Assembly (NCBI GenBank): GCA_902802215.1
Contig: CADCLH010000090.1
Location: 1 to 7,585 of the forward strand
Length of the DNA: 7,585 nucleotides
Reading direction: 5' to 3'
DNA from: Oscillospiraceae bacterium
Lineage (GTDB): Bacteria > Bacillota > Clostridia > Oscillospirales > Oscillospiraceae
Every line of letters starts with the position of its first letter. Position 1 is the stretch's first letter. A program made the position numbers and the translations under genes. The notes under the pieces are model-generated. The model was not told where the DNA came from and did no database searches. It saw nothing but the letters and a program-made list of their open reading frames with translations. Positions 1 through 5,838 of the stretch are shown in pieces.

Positions 1-87
1 GCCGCCAAGGGCCAGTATATCCGCTCCTGCGTGACCGCCTCCACCATGGGCCCCGGCGTCAAGATCAACGCCCAGAAGCAGCTTTGA
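1..87 (+). CDS. rplA: 50S ribosomal protein L1, C-terminal end (partial)
   Basis: This is the last 28 codons of the gene in frame 1; the 5' part lies outside the window. L1 binds 23S rRNA at the L1 stalk, helps release the deacylated E-site tRNA, and represses its own mRNA in many bacteria. The visible peptide reads AAKGQYIRSCVTASTMGPGV followed by KINAQKQL. The AAKG-Y-(K/R) and STMGPGVK blocks are the signature of the L1 C-terminus. The gene ends with a double stop (TGA at 85-87, TAA at 88-90), and a strong hairpin terminator begins 16 nt later. L1 is usually followed by rplJ and rplL on the same strand. Here the next gene is convergent, so this transcript ends at L1. Confidence in the family is high despite the short piece. 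Confidence 0.93.
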   Translation, partial: AAKGQYIRSCVTASTMGPGVKINAQKQL

Positions 88-100
88 TAATTGATCTGAA

Positions 101-133
101 TGAAAAACGCTCCGTCGAAAGACGGAGCGTTTT
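101..133. terminator. Intrinsic terminator copy 1, after rplA
   Basis: A perfect 9-bp GC-rich stem (108-116 pairing with 121-129) is closed by a GAAA tetraloop. It is flanked by five A before (103-107) and four T after (130-133), so the hairpin can terminate in either direction. It starts 13 nt after the second rplA stop codon, which fits the end of the ribosomal transcript. The whole 33-bp unit recurs without a mismatch at 327-359. Confidence 0.88.
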
Positions 134-158
134 AATGTGTAAACAAACCTATTTGCAC

Positions 159-302
159 GTCATTCCGAGCCAGCGCGCACGCTGGCGTGGGAATCCGCAT
201 AACGCCTTGCCAAGCCGGAAAGGAGCATAATCAAAGGATTTTCGCGGCCAGGGAAGAAACGGATTGCCACACCAGTGACATCGGTCACTGGTTCGCAATG
301 GC
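159..302. repeat. Intergenic palindromic repeat element with two hairpins
   Basis: The ends, GTCATTCCGA (159-168) and TCGCAATGGC (293-302), are inverted repeats matching at 8 of 10 positions. Each end belongs to its own hairpin. The left one has outer arms 162-166/190-194 and an inner 7-bp stem 169-175/180-186. The right one has outer arms 263-267/295-299 and a perfect 9-bp inner stem 271-279/284-292 with loop ATCG. The edges GAATCCG (191-197) and CGGATTG (260-266) are also near inverted copies. No credible protein is encoded. The layout, and the wording 'GTCATTCC...GAATCCG' and 'CGGATTGCC...GCAATG', recall dispersed intergenic palindromes or MITE-like elements common in Clostridia. The family assignment is from memory, not from a search. 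The element sits exactly between the two terminator copies. Confidence 0.6.
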
Positions 303-326
303 GCATTACCGACTTTGTCTACAGTC

Positions 327-360
327 TGAAAAACGCTCCGTCGAAAGACGGAGCGTTTTT
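327..360. terminator. Bidirectional terminator copy 2, end of the wecE operon
   Basis: It has the same 9-bp stem and GAAA loop as the first copy (334-342 pairing with 347-355), with five A before and five T after. Read on the minus strand it begins 18 nt after the TGA of the last operon gene, and the hairpin is followed by a run of U. It therefore ends the leftward aminosugar operon. On the plus strand it would be a back-up terminator for rplA. The 33-bp unit 327-359 is identical to 101-133. Confidence 0.88.
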
Positions 361-377
361 GCGTGGACAAGCCCTTT

Positions 378-1223
378 TCATTTCTTTTTCACGACCTCGC
401 GCTCGACGTACTGCGGGGTCGCGTCCGTGGTGGTGGTCCAGCCGAGCGGCGCCGTGTGGACCGTAAAGTAGCGGATCACCGCGACGAGCGCGTACACGAA
501 GCCGAGAAGCGCGAGGATCACGCCGGACCAGATCGAGATGCGCAGGGGCTTGACCGAGAAGGAGGTAAAGCCGTTCATCCACAGGCCCAGCAGCTTGCCG
601 AGCGTGTAGCCCGAGGAGCCGCTCTCGCGCGCGCGGTGCTTCACCGGCACGTTGCAGATGTTCTTCGTGCTGCGCAGCACCAGACCCATGACGTAGGGGT
701 AGCAGTGCTCATAGCGGAGCATCTCGTCGACCAGAAAGCGTCTGGCCGCGAAGTAGCTGGTCAGCTCCAGCTCCCGCGGCTTCGAGAGCATGATCTCGGT
801 CATGCGGCGGTTGACCTCGCTTCCGAAGCGGCGGAAGCCGCTCTCCCGCTTCTGCGCGTAGGAGGCGTAGACCACGTCGAAGCCCTCCTCGAGCTTTTCG
901 AGGAGCTTTCCCGCCTCGTCGGCGGGGGTCTGCCCGTCGTCGTCCAGGCAGACGACATAGTCGCCCGCGGCGTGGCGCAGCCCGCACATCAGCGCCGCGT
1001 GCTGGCCGAAGTTTTTGGCCAGATCGACCGCGGTGATGCGCTCATCCCGTTCGGCCAGGGCCCGGATCACCGGATAGGTGCCGTCGGGCGAGCAGTCGTT
1101 GACCAGCACGATCTCATAGTCGTAGGCGTCGAGCGCCGCCATGGCCGCGCGGATCTCCTCCGTCACGCCCGCGACGGTCTTTTCCGAGCGGTAGCAGGGG
1201 ATCACAAAGGAAACCAGCTTCAT
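378..1223 (-). CDS. ArnC/DPM1-like GT2 glycosyltransferase, lacking the second C-terminal membrane helix
   Basis: This is a 281-residue GT-A fold family 2 glycosyltransferase of the polyprenyl-phosphate type (ArnC, GtrB, DPM1). Such enzymes move a sugar from a nucleotide donor onto undecaprenyl phosphate at the inner face of the membrane. Visible features are the N-terminal strand FVIPCYRSE (6-14), the nucleotide-binding NDCSPDGT (42-49), NFGQHAAL (71-78), the metal-binding LDDDGQ (93-98), and SGYTLGKL (204-211) before the membrane part. One helix follows at about 231-251. Compared with the paralogue at 3645-4601, the stretch between GWTT and PQYV is 5 residues instead of 33. This removes the second helix and the GEYIGRIY motif but keeps the frame and the tail. 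The start follows the SD GGAGGA, and only 1 nt separates it from the preceding stop. It is the last gene of the operon. It may be altered in function, inactive, or a partner subunit of the longer enzyme. Confidence 0.88.
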   Translation of the reverse strand: MKLVSFVIPCYRSEKTVAGVTEEIRAAMAALDAYDYEIVLVNDCSPDGTYPVIRALAERDERITAVDLAKNFGQHAALMCGLRHAAGDYVVCLDDDGQTPADEAGKLLEKLEEGFDVVYASYAQKRESGFRRFGSEVNRRMTEIMLSKPRELELTSYFAARRFLVDEMLRYEHCYPYVMGLVLRSTKNICNVPVKHRARESGSSGYTLGKLLGLWMNGFTSFSVKPLRISIWSGVILALLGFVYALVAVIRYFTVHTAPLGWTTTTDATPQYVEREVVKKK

Positions 1224-1224
1224 G

Positions 1225-2937
1225 TCAATCCTCCAGAAAGGCCTCGGGCAGCGCGCTCAGGCGCAGCAGCCGGGTCATCTCCTCCTGCGTACCCGCGGTG
1301 AGGATGTAGTATCCGTAGCGGGTGGAGCTGTCGCGGATCTCGTGCCCGTCGATGGGCGCGATCTCACTGACGCGGAAGAGGTTCTGCGGGCAGCTCGCCT
1401 CGATCCGGCGCAGGGCGTCGAGATCCTCCTGGGAGAAGATGAAGCGCACGGCGGCGATCCGGCCGGGCTGCACGGGGGTCAGATCGGGCGCGTGGCCGCA
1501 GGCGACGTCGATGACGCCGCGCACGAAGTCCACGCCCGTGGACAGCGGCACCAGATCGGAGCCGATGCAGTCCCCGCCCATGCGCGCGCCGCACTCGATG
1601 ATGCGGATGGCGCCGCCTTCGTCGACCTTGAGCTCGGTATGCGAGGCGCCGAAGCGGACGCCGAGGCTGTCGAGCACTTGCGGGACCAGCTCCCGGATGC
1701 GCGCGAGGGTAGTCTCGTCCATGTGCAGGGGCGGCTGGAGGTGGCCGGTCTCGACGAACAGCGGCGCGCCGGTGGTGAACTTCTCCGTGACGGCGAGGAA
1801 GCGGTGCTCCCCCTGCCAGGAGAGGTATTCGACGCTGTATTCGCGGCCCTCGGCGAACTCCTCGACGAGGACCTTTTTCTCAAACGAGGGCTCGCGCGCG
1901 AAGGCGATGGCCTCGGGCAGCTCCGCCGGATCGCACACCTTGCGGATGCCGCGGCTGCCGGAGCGGTCGGTGGGCTTGACGATCACGGGATAGCGCAGCG
2001 GCAGGGCGGAAAGATCGGTGTCCTCCTCCACCTGGATGCTCTTGCAGGAGGGCAGACCGGCGCGCTCGAAGGCCAGGCGCATCCGGTGCTTGTTGGTGGC
2101 GGTCACGGCGCTGTCCATGCCGTTGCCGACGAGCCCCAGCCCCTCGGCCACGTAGTTGACGGTGATCGCGGCCAGATCCGAGCCGATCGAGCACACGCCC
2201 GCCGGGCGCAGAGGGCGGCAGAGCGCGAGGATCTCGTCCTTTTCCACGATGCTGACCGGGTGGAACACGTCCGCCGTGCGCTCCCCGACGTCGCCGCACT
2301 GCCAGGCGAAGACATGGGTCCCGTAGCCCAGCTCTTTGGCGCGCAGGATGAGCGGGTTCTGAAAGTCGTTGGCCCCGATGATGATGAGCTTCGGCTTTTC
2401 CTCCCGGAGTCTGGCCATGAAGATGACGTCGCGGTAGCGCCCGTCGAGCAGCACCATGTCGCGGAAGACGCCCTCGGCCTGAAAGCCGGCCTTTTCATAG
2501 CTCCGCCTTGCCTGCACGTTGTCCGACAGCAGCCGCAGGCTGATGCGGTGCAGGCCGAGCTTTTCAAAGCCGAAGTCCGTGAACAGCTTCGCGGTCTCGC
2601 TGCCGAGACCTTTGCCGCGGGCCTCCGCCTCCCCGATGAAGACGCCGTACTCGGCGCTGCGGTACACGCGGTTGACGTCACGGAAATAGACCGAGCCGAC
2701 GGGCCGTCCGCTCTCGCGGTCCTCGATGATGTACTGCACGACCTCGCCGGAGGCGACCTTGGTCTTCATCCAGTTGATATGCACCGCCGCCGTGAAGGGA
2801 CCGCGGTAGATGAAGTTTTGCAGGACCTCGGGATCGTTGCGCCAGGCGACGATCCGGGGCGTGTCCTCCATCGTGATGGGGCGCAGGAGCACGCGCTCCC
2901 CTTCAAGGATCGGAAGAGTTGTAATCGCTTCGTTCAT
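1225..2937 (-). CDS. GNAT acetyltransferase / ATP-grasp ligase fusion
   Basis: This is a 570-residue two-domain protein. Residues 10-177 form a RimJ/RimL- or PseH-like GNAT domain, with LLRPIT (17-22), AWRND (31-35), the acetyl-CoA loop RGKGLGS (107-113), and SDN (138-140) leading to SYEKAGF (146-152). After a short linker, residues 183-570 form an ATP-grasp ligase: pre-grasp IIIGAN (185-190), the ATP lysine and loop VKPTDRSGSRG (320-330), VLVEEF (356-361), and the metal-site region TELKV (434-438) and IECGARMGGD (447-456). ATP-grasp enzymes form amides through an acyl phosphate; GNATs acylate amines from acyl-CoA. Next to a WecE-type aminotransferase, the likely target is the amino group of the nucleotide sugar, but acceptor and donor are inferred. 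The start is the ATG at 2937, with SD GAGGAAG 5 nt upstream. A TTG at 2964 in frame would overlap the preceding gene and is less likely. A position that is often Asn in the metal motif is Gly450 here. Confidence 0.9.
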   Translation of the reverse strand: MNEAITTLPILEGERVLLRPITMEDTPRIVAWRNDPEVLQNFIYRGPFTAAVHINWMKTKVASGEVVQYIIEDRESGRPVGSVYFRDVNRVYRSAEYGVFIGEAEARGKGLGSETAKLFTDFGFEKLGLHRISLRLLSDNVQARRSYEKAGFQAEGVFRDMVLLDGRYRDVIFMARLREEKPKLIIIGANDFQNPLILRAKELGYGTHVFAWQCGDVGERTADVFHPVSIVEKDEILALCRPLRPAGVCSIGSDLAAITVNYVAEGLGLVGNGMDSAVTATNKHRMRLAFERAGLPSCKSIQVEEDTDLSALPLRYPVIVKPTDRSGSRGIRKVCDPAELPEAIAFAREPSFEKKVLVEEFAEGREYSVEYLSWQGEHRFLAVTEKFTTGAPLFVETGHLQPPLHMDETTLARIRELVPQVLDSLGVRFGASHTELKVDEGGAIRIIECGARMGGDCIGSDLVPLSTGVDFVRGVIDVACGHAPDLTPVQPGRIAAVRFIFSQEDLDALRRIEASCPQNLFRVSEIAPIDGHEIRDSSTRYGYYILTAGTQEEMTRLLRLSALPEAFLED

Positions 2938-2947
2938 GGTCGCTTCC

Positions 2948-3292
2948 TCATAAATAAAACACAAGAATGCCCAGCAGGATCAGGCCCATCCCGATCAGCT
3001 TGCCGCGCGTCAGCTTCTCGCCGTAGAAGATGCGGCCGAGCAGCATCACCAGCGGAAAGCCCAGCGATTCGAGCACGGGGATGTTCTTGATCTCCAGACC
3101 GCGGCAGGCAAAAATCACGCAGAGCATGGAGCAAACCAGCAGCCCGTAGCCGCCGATGACCCAGACGTTGAGATACTCGCGCAGCGCGGAGGGCCATTCG
3201 GTCCGCGCCGCCTTCTTCAGCATCATCTGCGACGCGGCGGACAGAGACACCGCCACAAGCATGGCGAGTATGTGGATCCAGCTGTTATCCAT
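2948..3292 (-). CDS. Small four-helix EamA/SMR-type membrane protein, ArnE-like
   Basis: This is a 114-residue hydrophobic protein with four predicted helices at about 5-26, 42-62, 70-90 and 96-113. The first helix contains SLSAASQMMLKKA, like the ArnE pattern SLLSVAGQLCQK. The end, YGEKLTRGKLIGMGLILLG, is the usual last-helix pattern of the superfamily. ArnE and ArnF are thought to act as a heterodimer that flips undecaprenyl-phosphate aminoarabinose across the membrane. Drug-exporting SMR proteins carry a key Glu in helix 1, which is absent here, and this favours a lipid-linked sugar role over drug efflux. The codons at the start read GTG ATG. The ATG at 3292 is chosen because GGTGA lies 6 nt upstream; the GTG at 3295 would add one residue. 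It overlaps the preceding SMR gene by 8 bp, which suggests translational coupling and a paired subunit. Confidence 0.82.
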   Translation of the reverse strand: MDNSWIHILAMLVAVSLSAASQMMLKKAARTEWPSALREYLNVWVIGGYGLLVCSMLCVIFACRGLEIKNIPVLESLGFPLVMLLGRIFYGEKLTRGKLIGMGLILLGILVFYL

Positions 3293-3641
3293 CACGGTTC
3301 ACCATCCAGATCCCGGCAAAGAGGATGCCGATGCCCAGCAGGTTTTTCGGCGTGATGGTCTCCCGGAACAGCAGCGCCGCCCAGAGCGTCGTCCACACGA
3401 CCGCGGCGGCGCGGTTGGAGTAGGCCACCGAGATGTCGACGCGCTTGATGATCTGCTGCCAGCACAGCGCGTAGACGCCGAGGATCAGGACCTCGGCCCC
3501 GATCCACAGCACATAGCCGCCCGAGAGAAAGGGGTGGGCGCTTGCGAGCTTCGCGGCGACGTCCGCAAAGGAGTACAGGATGACCGCGCCCTGCAGCGCG
3601 AGCAGGGAGCGGAGCGTGAGCTTGTTCTCCAAGGCCGCCAC
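3285..3641 (-). CDS. Small four-helix EamA/SMR-type membrane protein, ArnF-like partner
   Basis: This is a 118-residue hydrophobic protein with helices at about 12-32, 42-62, 72-92 and 98-115, and FRETITPKNLLGIGILFAG at the end, the usual half-EamA/SMR pattern. It follows the GT2 gene after 3 nt and overlaps the next SMR gene, so the two small proteins are probably made in a fixed ratio and form an ArnE/ArnF-like heterodimer for flipping a lipid-linked sugar. The pairing is inferred from gene order. The given start is GTG at 3641, which has little room for an SD. A TTG at 3632, with AGAGG 8 nt upstream, would give a 115-residue protein and is a serious alternative. A simple drug-efflux role cannot be excluded from sequence alone, but the neighbours argue against it. 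Confidence 0.82.
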   Translation of the reverse strand: MAALENKLTLRSLLALQGAVILYSFADVAAKLASAHPFLSGGYVLWIGAEVLILGVYALCWQQIIKRVDISVAYSNRAAAVVWTTLWAALLFRETITPKNLLGIGILFAGIWMVNRDG

Positions 3642-3644
3642 CTC

Positions 3645-4601
3645 TCAGCGCCTGCCCCGCTCCGGATCGGAGAGCAGGTCGTCGGGCAGGCACTCCCGCA
3701 CGACGTACTGGGGGGAGTTGTTCATGCAGATATAAATTCTTCCGATGTACTCGCCGATCAGACCGAGCATGAGCATCAGCAGACCGCCGATCATCAGCAG
3801 CACCGCCACGATGGTGGTCCAGCCGTCGGGGACGTCGGCGGTGGTCAGGCGGATGATGACGATGACCAGCGTCCAGATGAAGCCGATGGCGGCGAAGGTC
3901 ACGCCGCAGAACGAGGCCGCGCGCAGAGGCTTGACCGAGAAGGCGGTAAAGCCGTTGAGCCAGAGCTTGATCAGCTTGCCGAGCGTATAGCCGGAGCGGC
4001 CCTCGGCGCGGTCGCGCTGGTGCACCAGCACGTGCCCGATGTTTCTGGTGGCGCGGATGATGAGGCCCTCGAGATAGGGATAGGGCTTGTCGTAGCGGAG
4101 GATCTCGTCCACGATCAGACGGCGGCAGATGAAGAAGCTGGTGGACTGCACGTCCTTCGGCCAGTCGAGCAGGCTCTCGGCCATGAGCTTGTTTGCCCGG
4201 GTGCCGAAGCGGCGGAAGGCGTTCTGGCGGATCTCCGGGTAGACGCCGTAGACCACGTCGTAGCCCTTGTCCAGCTCGTCGACCAGCTTGAACAGCTCGT
4301 CCACGGGGGCCTGCCCGTCGTCGTCGAGGAGGAAGGCGGCGTCCCCGCTCACGGCGGAGAGGCCCGCCATCAGGGCGGCGTGCTGGCCGAAGTTGCGGGT
4401 GAAGCGGATGGCCCGGATGCGCCGGTCCGCCTCCGCCAGAGAGCGGATGACCTGCCAGACCCCGTCGGGCGAGCCGTCCTCGGTCAGGATGATCTCATAG
4501 TCGACCTCCGGCCGTTGGGCCATGGTGCTCTTGAGCTCCGCGACCACGGCCGGGAGCGTGCGCTCCGAGCGGTAGCAGGGGATCACAAAGGAGAGCTTCA
4601 T
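3645..4601 (-). CDS. ArnC/GtrB-like undecaprenyl-phosphate GT2 glycosyltransferase, full length
   Basis: This is a 318-residue polyprenyl-phosphate glycosyltransferase that presumably loads the operon's amino sugar onto undecaprenyl phosphate at the cytoplasmic face. It has the N-terminal FVIPCYRSE (5-13), nucleotide-binding TEDGSPDG (40-47), NFGQHAALMAG (70-80), metal-binding LDDDGQAPVDE (92-102), and SGYTLGKLIKLWLNGFTAFS (203-222). Two membrane helices follow at about 230-252 and 263-284, then GEYIGRIY (283-290), the usual end of ArnC/GtrB proteins. An in-frame GTG at 4610 overlaps the wecE stop. The ATG at 4601 is preferred because the paralogue starts with the same MKL-SFVIPCYRSE, although its SD (GAGG, 3 nt) is close. 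It follows wecE by 5 nt. It is the intact counterpart of the shortened paralogue at 378-1223. Confidence 0.9.
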   Translation of the reverse strand: MKLSFVIPCYRSERTLPAVVAELKSTMAQRPEVDYEIILTEDGSPDGVWQVIRSLAEADRRIRAIRFTRNFGQHAALMAGLSAVSGDAAFLLDDDGQAPVDELFKLVDELDKGYDVVYGVYPEIRQNAFRRFGTRANKLMAESLLDWPKDVQSTSFFICRRLIVDEILRYDKPYPYLEGLIIRATRNIGHVLVHQRDRAEGRSGYTLGKLIKLWLNGFTAFSVKPLRAASFCGVTFAAIGFIWTLVIVIIRLTTADVPDGWTTIVAVLLMIGGLLMLMLGLIGEYIGRIYICMNNSPQYVVRECLPDDLLSDPERGRR

Positions 4602-4606
4602 CGGCC

Positions 4607-5737
4607 TCACACCCCGTAGAAGTCCCGGACGGCCGCAATGACCCTGGCCTGATCCTCAGAGGTCAGCCCGAAGTACAGCGGCAGGCGCACCAGACGGTCG
4701 GATTCCCGGGTGGTATAGACGTCCTCGCCGCAGAAGCGGCCGTATTTGAGGCCCGCAGGGGCCGAGTGCAGCGGCACGTAGTGGAACACCGCGAGGATGT
4801 CCCGCTCCTTGAGGAAGCGGATCAGCTCCGTGCGCTCAGAAAGGTCGCGGCACTTGAGGTAGAACATGTGCGCGTTGTGGACGCAGCCCTCGGGGACGGT
4901 CGGCAGTTCGACCCTGCCGGCGTCGGCCAGATCCTGAAAGGCCTCGCGGTAGGCGTTCCAGCTTTTCAGGCGGTTTTCGTTGATCTCGTCGGCCATCTCG
5001 AGCTGGGCCCAGAGATAGGCCGCGTTGAGCTCCGAGGGCAGGAAGCTGTCGCCGATGTCGACCCAGGTGTACTTGTCCACCTGGCCGCGGAAGAAGCGGG
5101 CCCGGTCGGTGCCCTTCTCACGCAGGATCTCGGCGCGCTCGACAAAGGCGGGGTTGTTGACGACGACCGCGCCGCCCTCGCCCATCGAATAGTTCTTGGT
5201 CTCGTGGAAGGAGTAGCAGCCGACGTCGCCGATGGTGCCGAGGGGCCGGCCCTTCCAGCTCGACATGACGGCCTGGGCGGCGTCCTCGATGACCAGCAGC
5301 CCGTGGCGGCGGGCGATGTCCATGATCGCGTCCATGTCGCAGGCCACGCCCGCGTAGTGCATGGCGACGATCACGCGGGTCCGGTCGGTGATCGCGGCCT
5401 CGATCTTCGTCTCGTCGATGTTCATGGTGTCGGGCCGGATGTCGACGAAGACCAGCTTCGCGCCGTAGATCGCGAAGGCGTTGGCGGTCGAGGAGAAGGT
5501 GAAGCTCGGCAGGATGACCTCGTCGCCGGGCTGAAGCTCGCACAGCAGGCTCGCCATATCCAGGGCGGTGGTGCCGCTGGTGGTCAGCAGGACCTTGTGG
5601 GCGCCGAAGCGGTCCTCGAGCCATTTGTTGCATTTTTTGGTAAAGGCGCCGTCGCCGCAGATCTTGTGCGCGTCGATGGCCTCGGCGATGTATTTCAGCT
5701 CATGCCCCGTGCAGGGGGGAACGTTGAATGGAATCAT
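4607..5737 (-). CDS. wecE: WecE-type dTDP-4-keto-6-deoxyglucose aminotransferase (DegT/DnrJ/EryC1 family)
   Basis: This is a 376-residue PLP-dependent sugar aminotransferase. It resembles E. coli WecE (RffA) across the whole length as I recall that sequence, including CGDG-FT-(K/R)-C, GDEVI-PS-TF-STANAF, VFVD-RPDTMNIDET, EREKGT-like, FFRGQVDKYTW and VFHY-PLH blocks. WecE transfers the amino group of glutamate to dTDP-4-keto-6-deoxy-D-glucose to give dTDP-4-amino-4,6-dideoxy-D-galactose (dTDP-Fuc4N). The PLP lysine is Lys181 in SFHETKNY, the same number as in E. coli, and EDAAQ (151-155) supplies the pyridine-nitrogen Asp. The ATG at 5737 has SD GGGAGG 6 nt upstream. It is the first gene of a six-gene operon with its own promoter. 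The sugar donor genes rmlA and rmlB are not in view. The substrate is inferred from the closeness to WecE; a related dTDP-keto sugar is possible. Confidence 0.93.
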   Translation of the reverse strand: MIPFNVPPCTGHELKYIAEAIDAHKICGDGAFTKKCNKWLEDRFGAHKVLLTTSGTTALDMASLLCELQPGDEVILPSFTFSSTANAFAIYGAKLVFVDIRPDTMNIDETKIEAAITDRTRVIVAMHYAGVACDMDAIMDIARRHGLLVIEDAAQAVMSSWKGRPLGTIGDVGCYSFHETKNYSMGEGGAVVVNNPAFVERAEILREKGTDRARFFRGQVDKYTWVDIGDSFLPSELNAAYLWAQLEMADEINENRLKSWNAYREAFQDLADAGRVELPTVPEGCVHNAHMFYLKCRDLSERTELIRFLKERDILAVFHYVPLHSAPAGLKYGRFCGEDVYTTRESDRLVRLPLYFGLTSEDQARVIAAVRDFYGV

Positions 5738-5781
5738 GAAAAACCTCCCGATCTTTCGCGGTAAAAAAACAACTTCTGCTT

Positions 5782-5810
5782 ATTATATCAGCAAGAATCC
5801 GCAAACACAA
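5782..5810 (-). promoter_or_regulatory. Promoter of the wecE operon
   Basis: On the minus strand a perfect -10 TATAAT (5787-5782) is preceded by TTGTGT (5810-5805) at 17 bp. The -35 matches the consensus only in TTG, but the spacing is ideal. The AT-rich stretch stands out from the GC-rich surroundings. A start near 5775 would give a leader of about 37 nt. No clear terminator is visible between the stop of the upstream gene (5839) and this promoter, so some read-through is possible. Confidence 0.72.
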
Positions 5811-5838
5811 GCGCTTCTTTCTGCCGGTCTTCCGCACC

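Noticed and set aside
101..360. CRISPR array suggested by the repeated 33-bp unit
   Set aside because: There are only two copies, 193 bp apart, each a perfect terminator hairpin with A and T runs, and no cas gene is nearby.
187..582. Small open frames across the rplA/GT2 intergenic region
   Set aside because: They run through the hairpins and terminators, have no ribosome binding site of note, and resemble no protein I know.
1222..3090. Long plus-strand open frame of about 620 codons opposite the GNAT/ATP-grasp and SMR genes
   Set aside because: It is an antisense shadow in GC-rich DNA. Its composition is unnaturally rich in Ala, Gly, Asp, His and Val, it has no recognisable domain, and the minus strand has clear families, SD sites and operon spacing. 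The same holds for the long plus-strand frames at 363-1301, 3156-4619, 4766-5764 and 6001-7179.
5772..5797. TGCT/AGCA inverted repeat around the -10 box of the wecE promoter as an operator
   Set aside because: The perfect arms are only 4 bp, and extending them needs a bulge. This is expected by chance in such a short AT-rich stretch.
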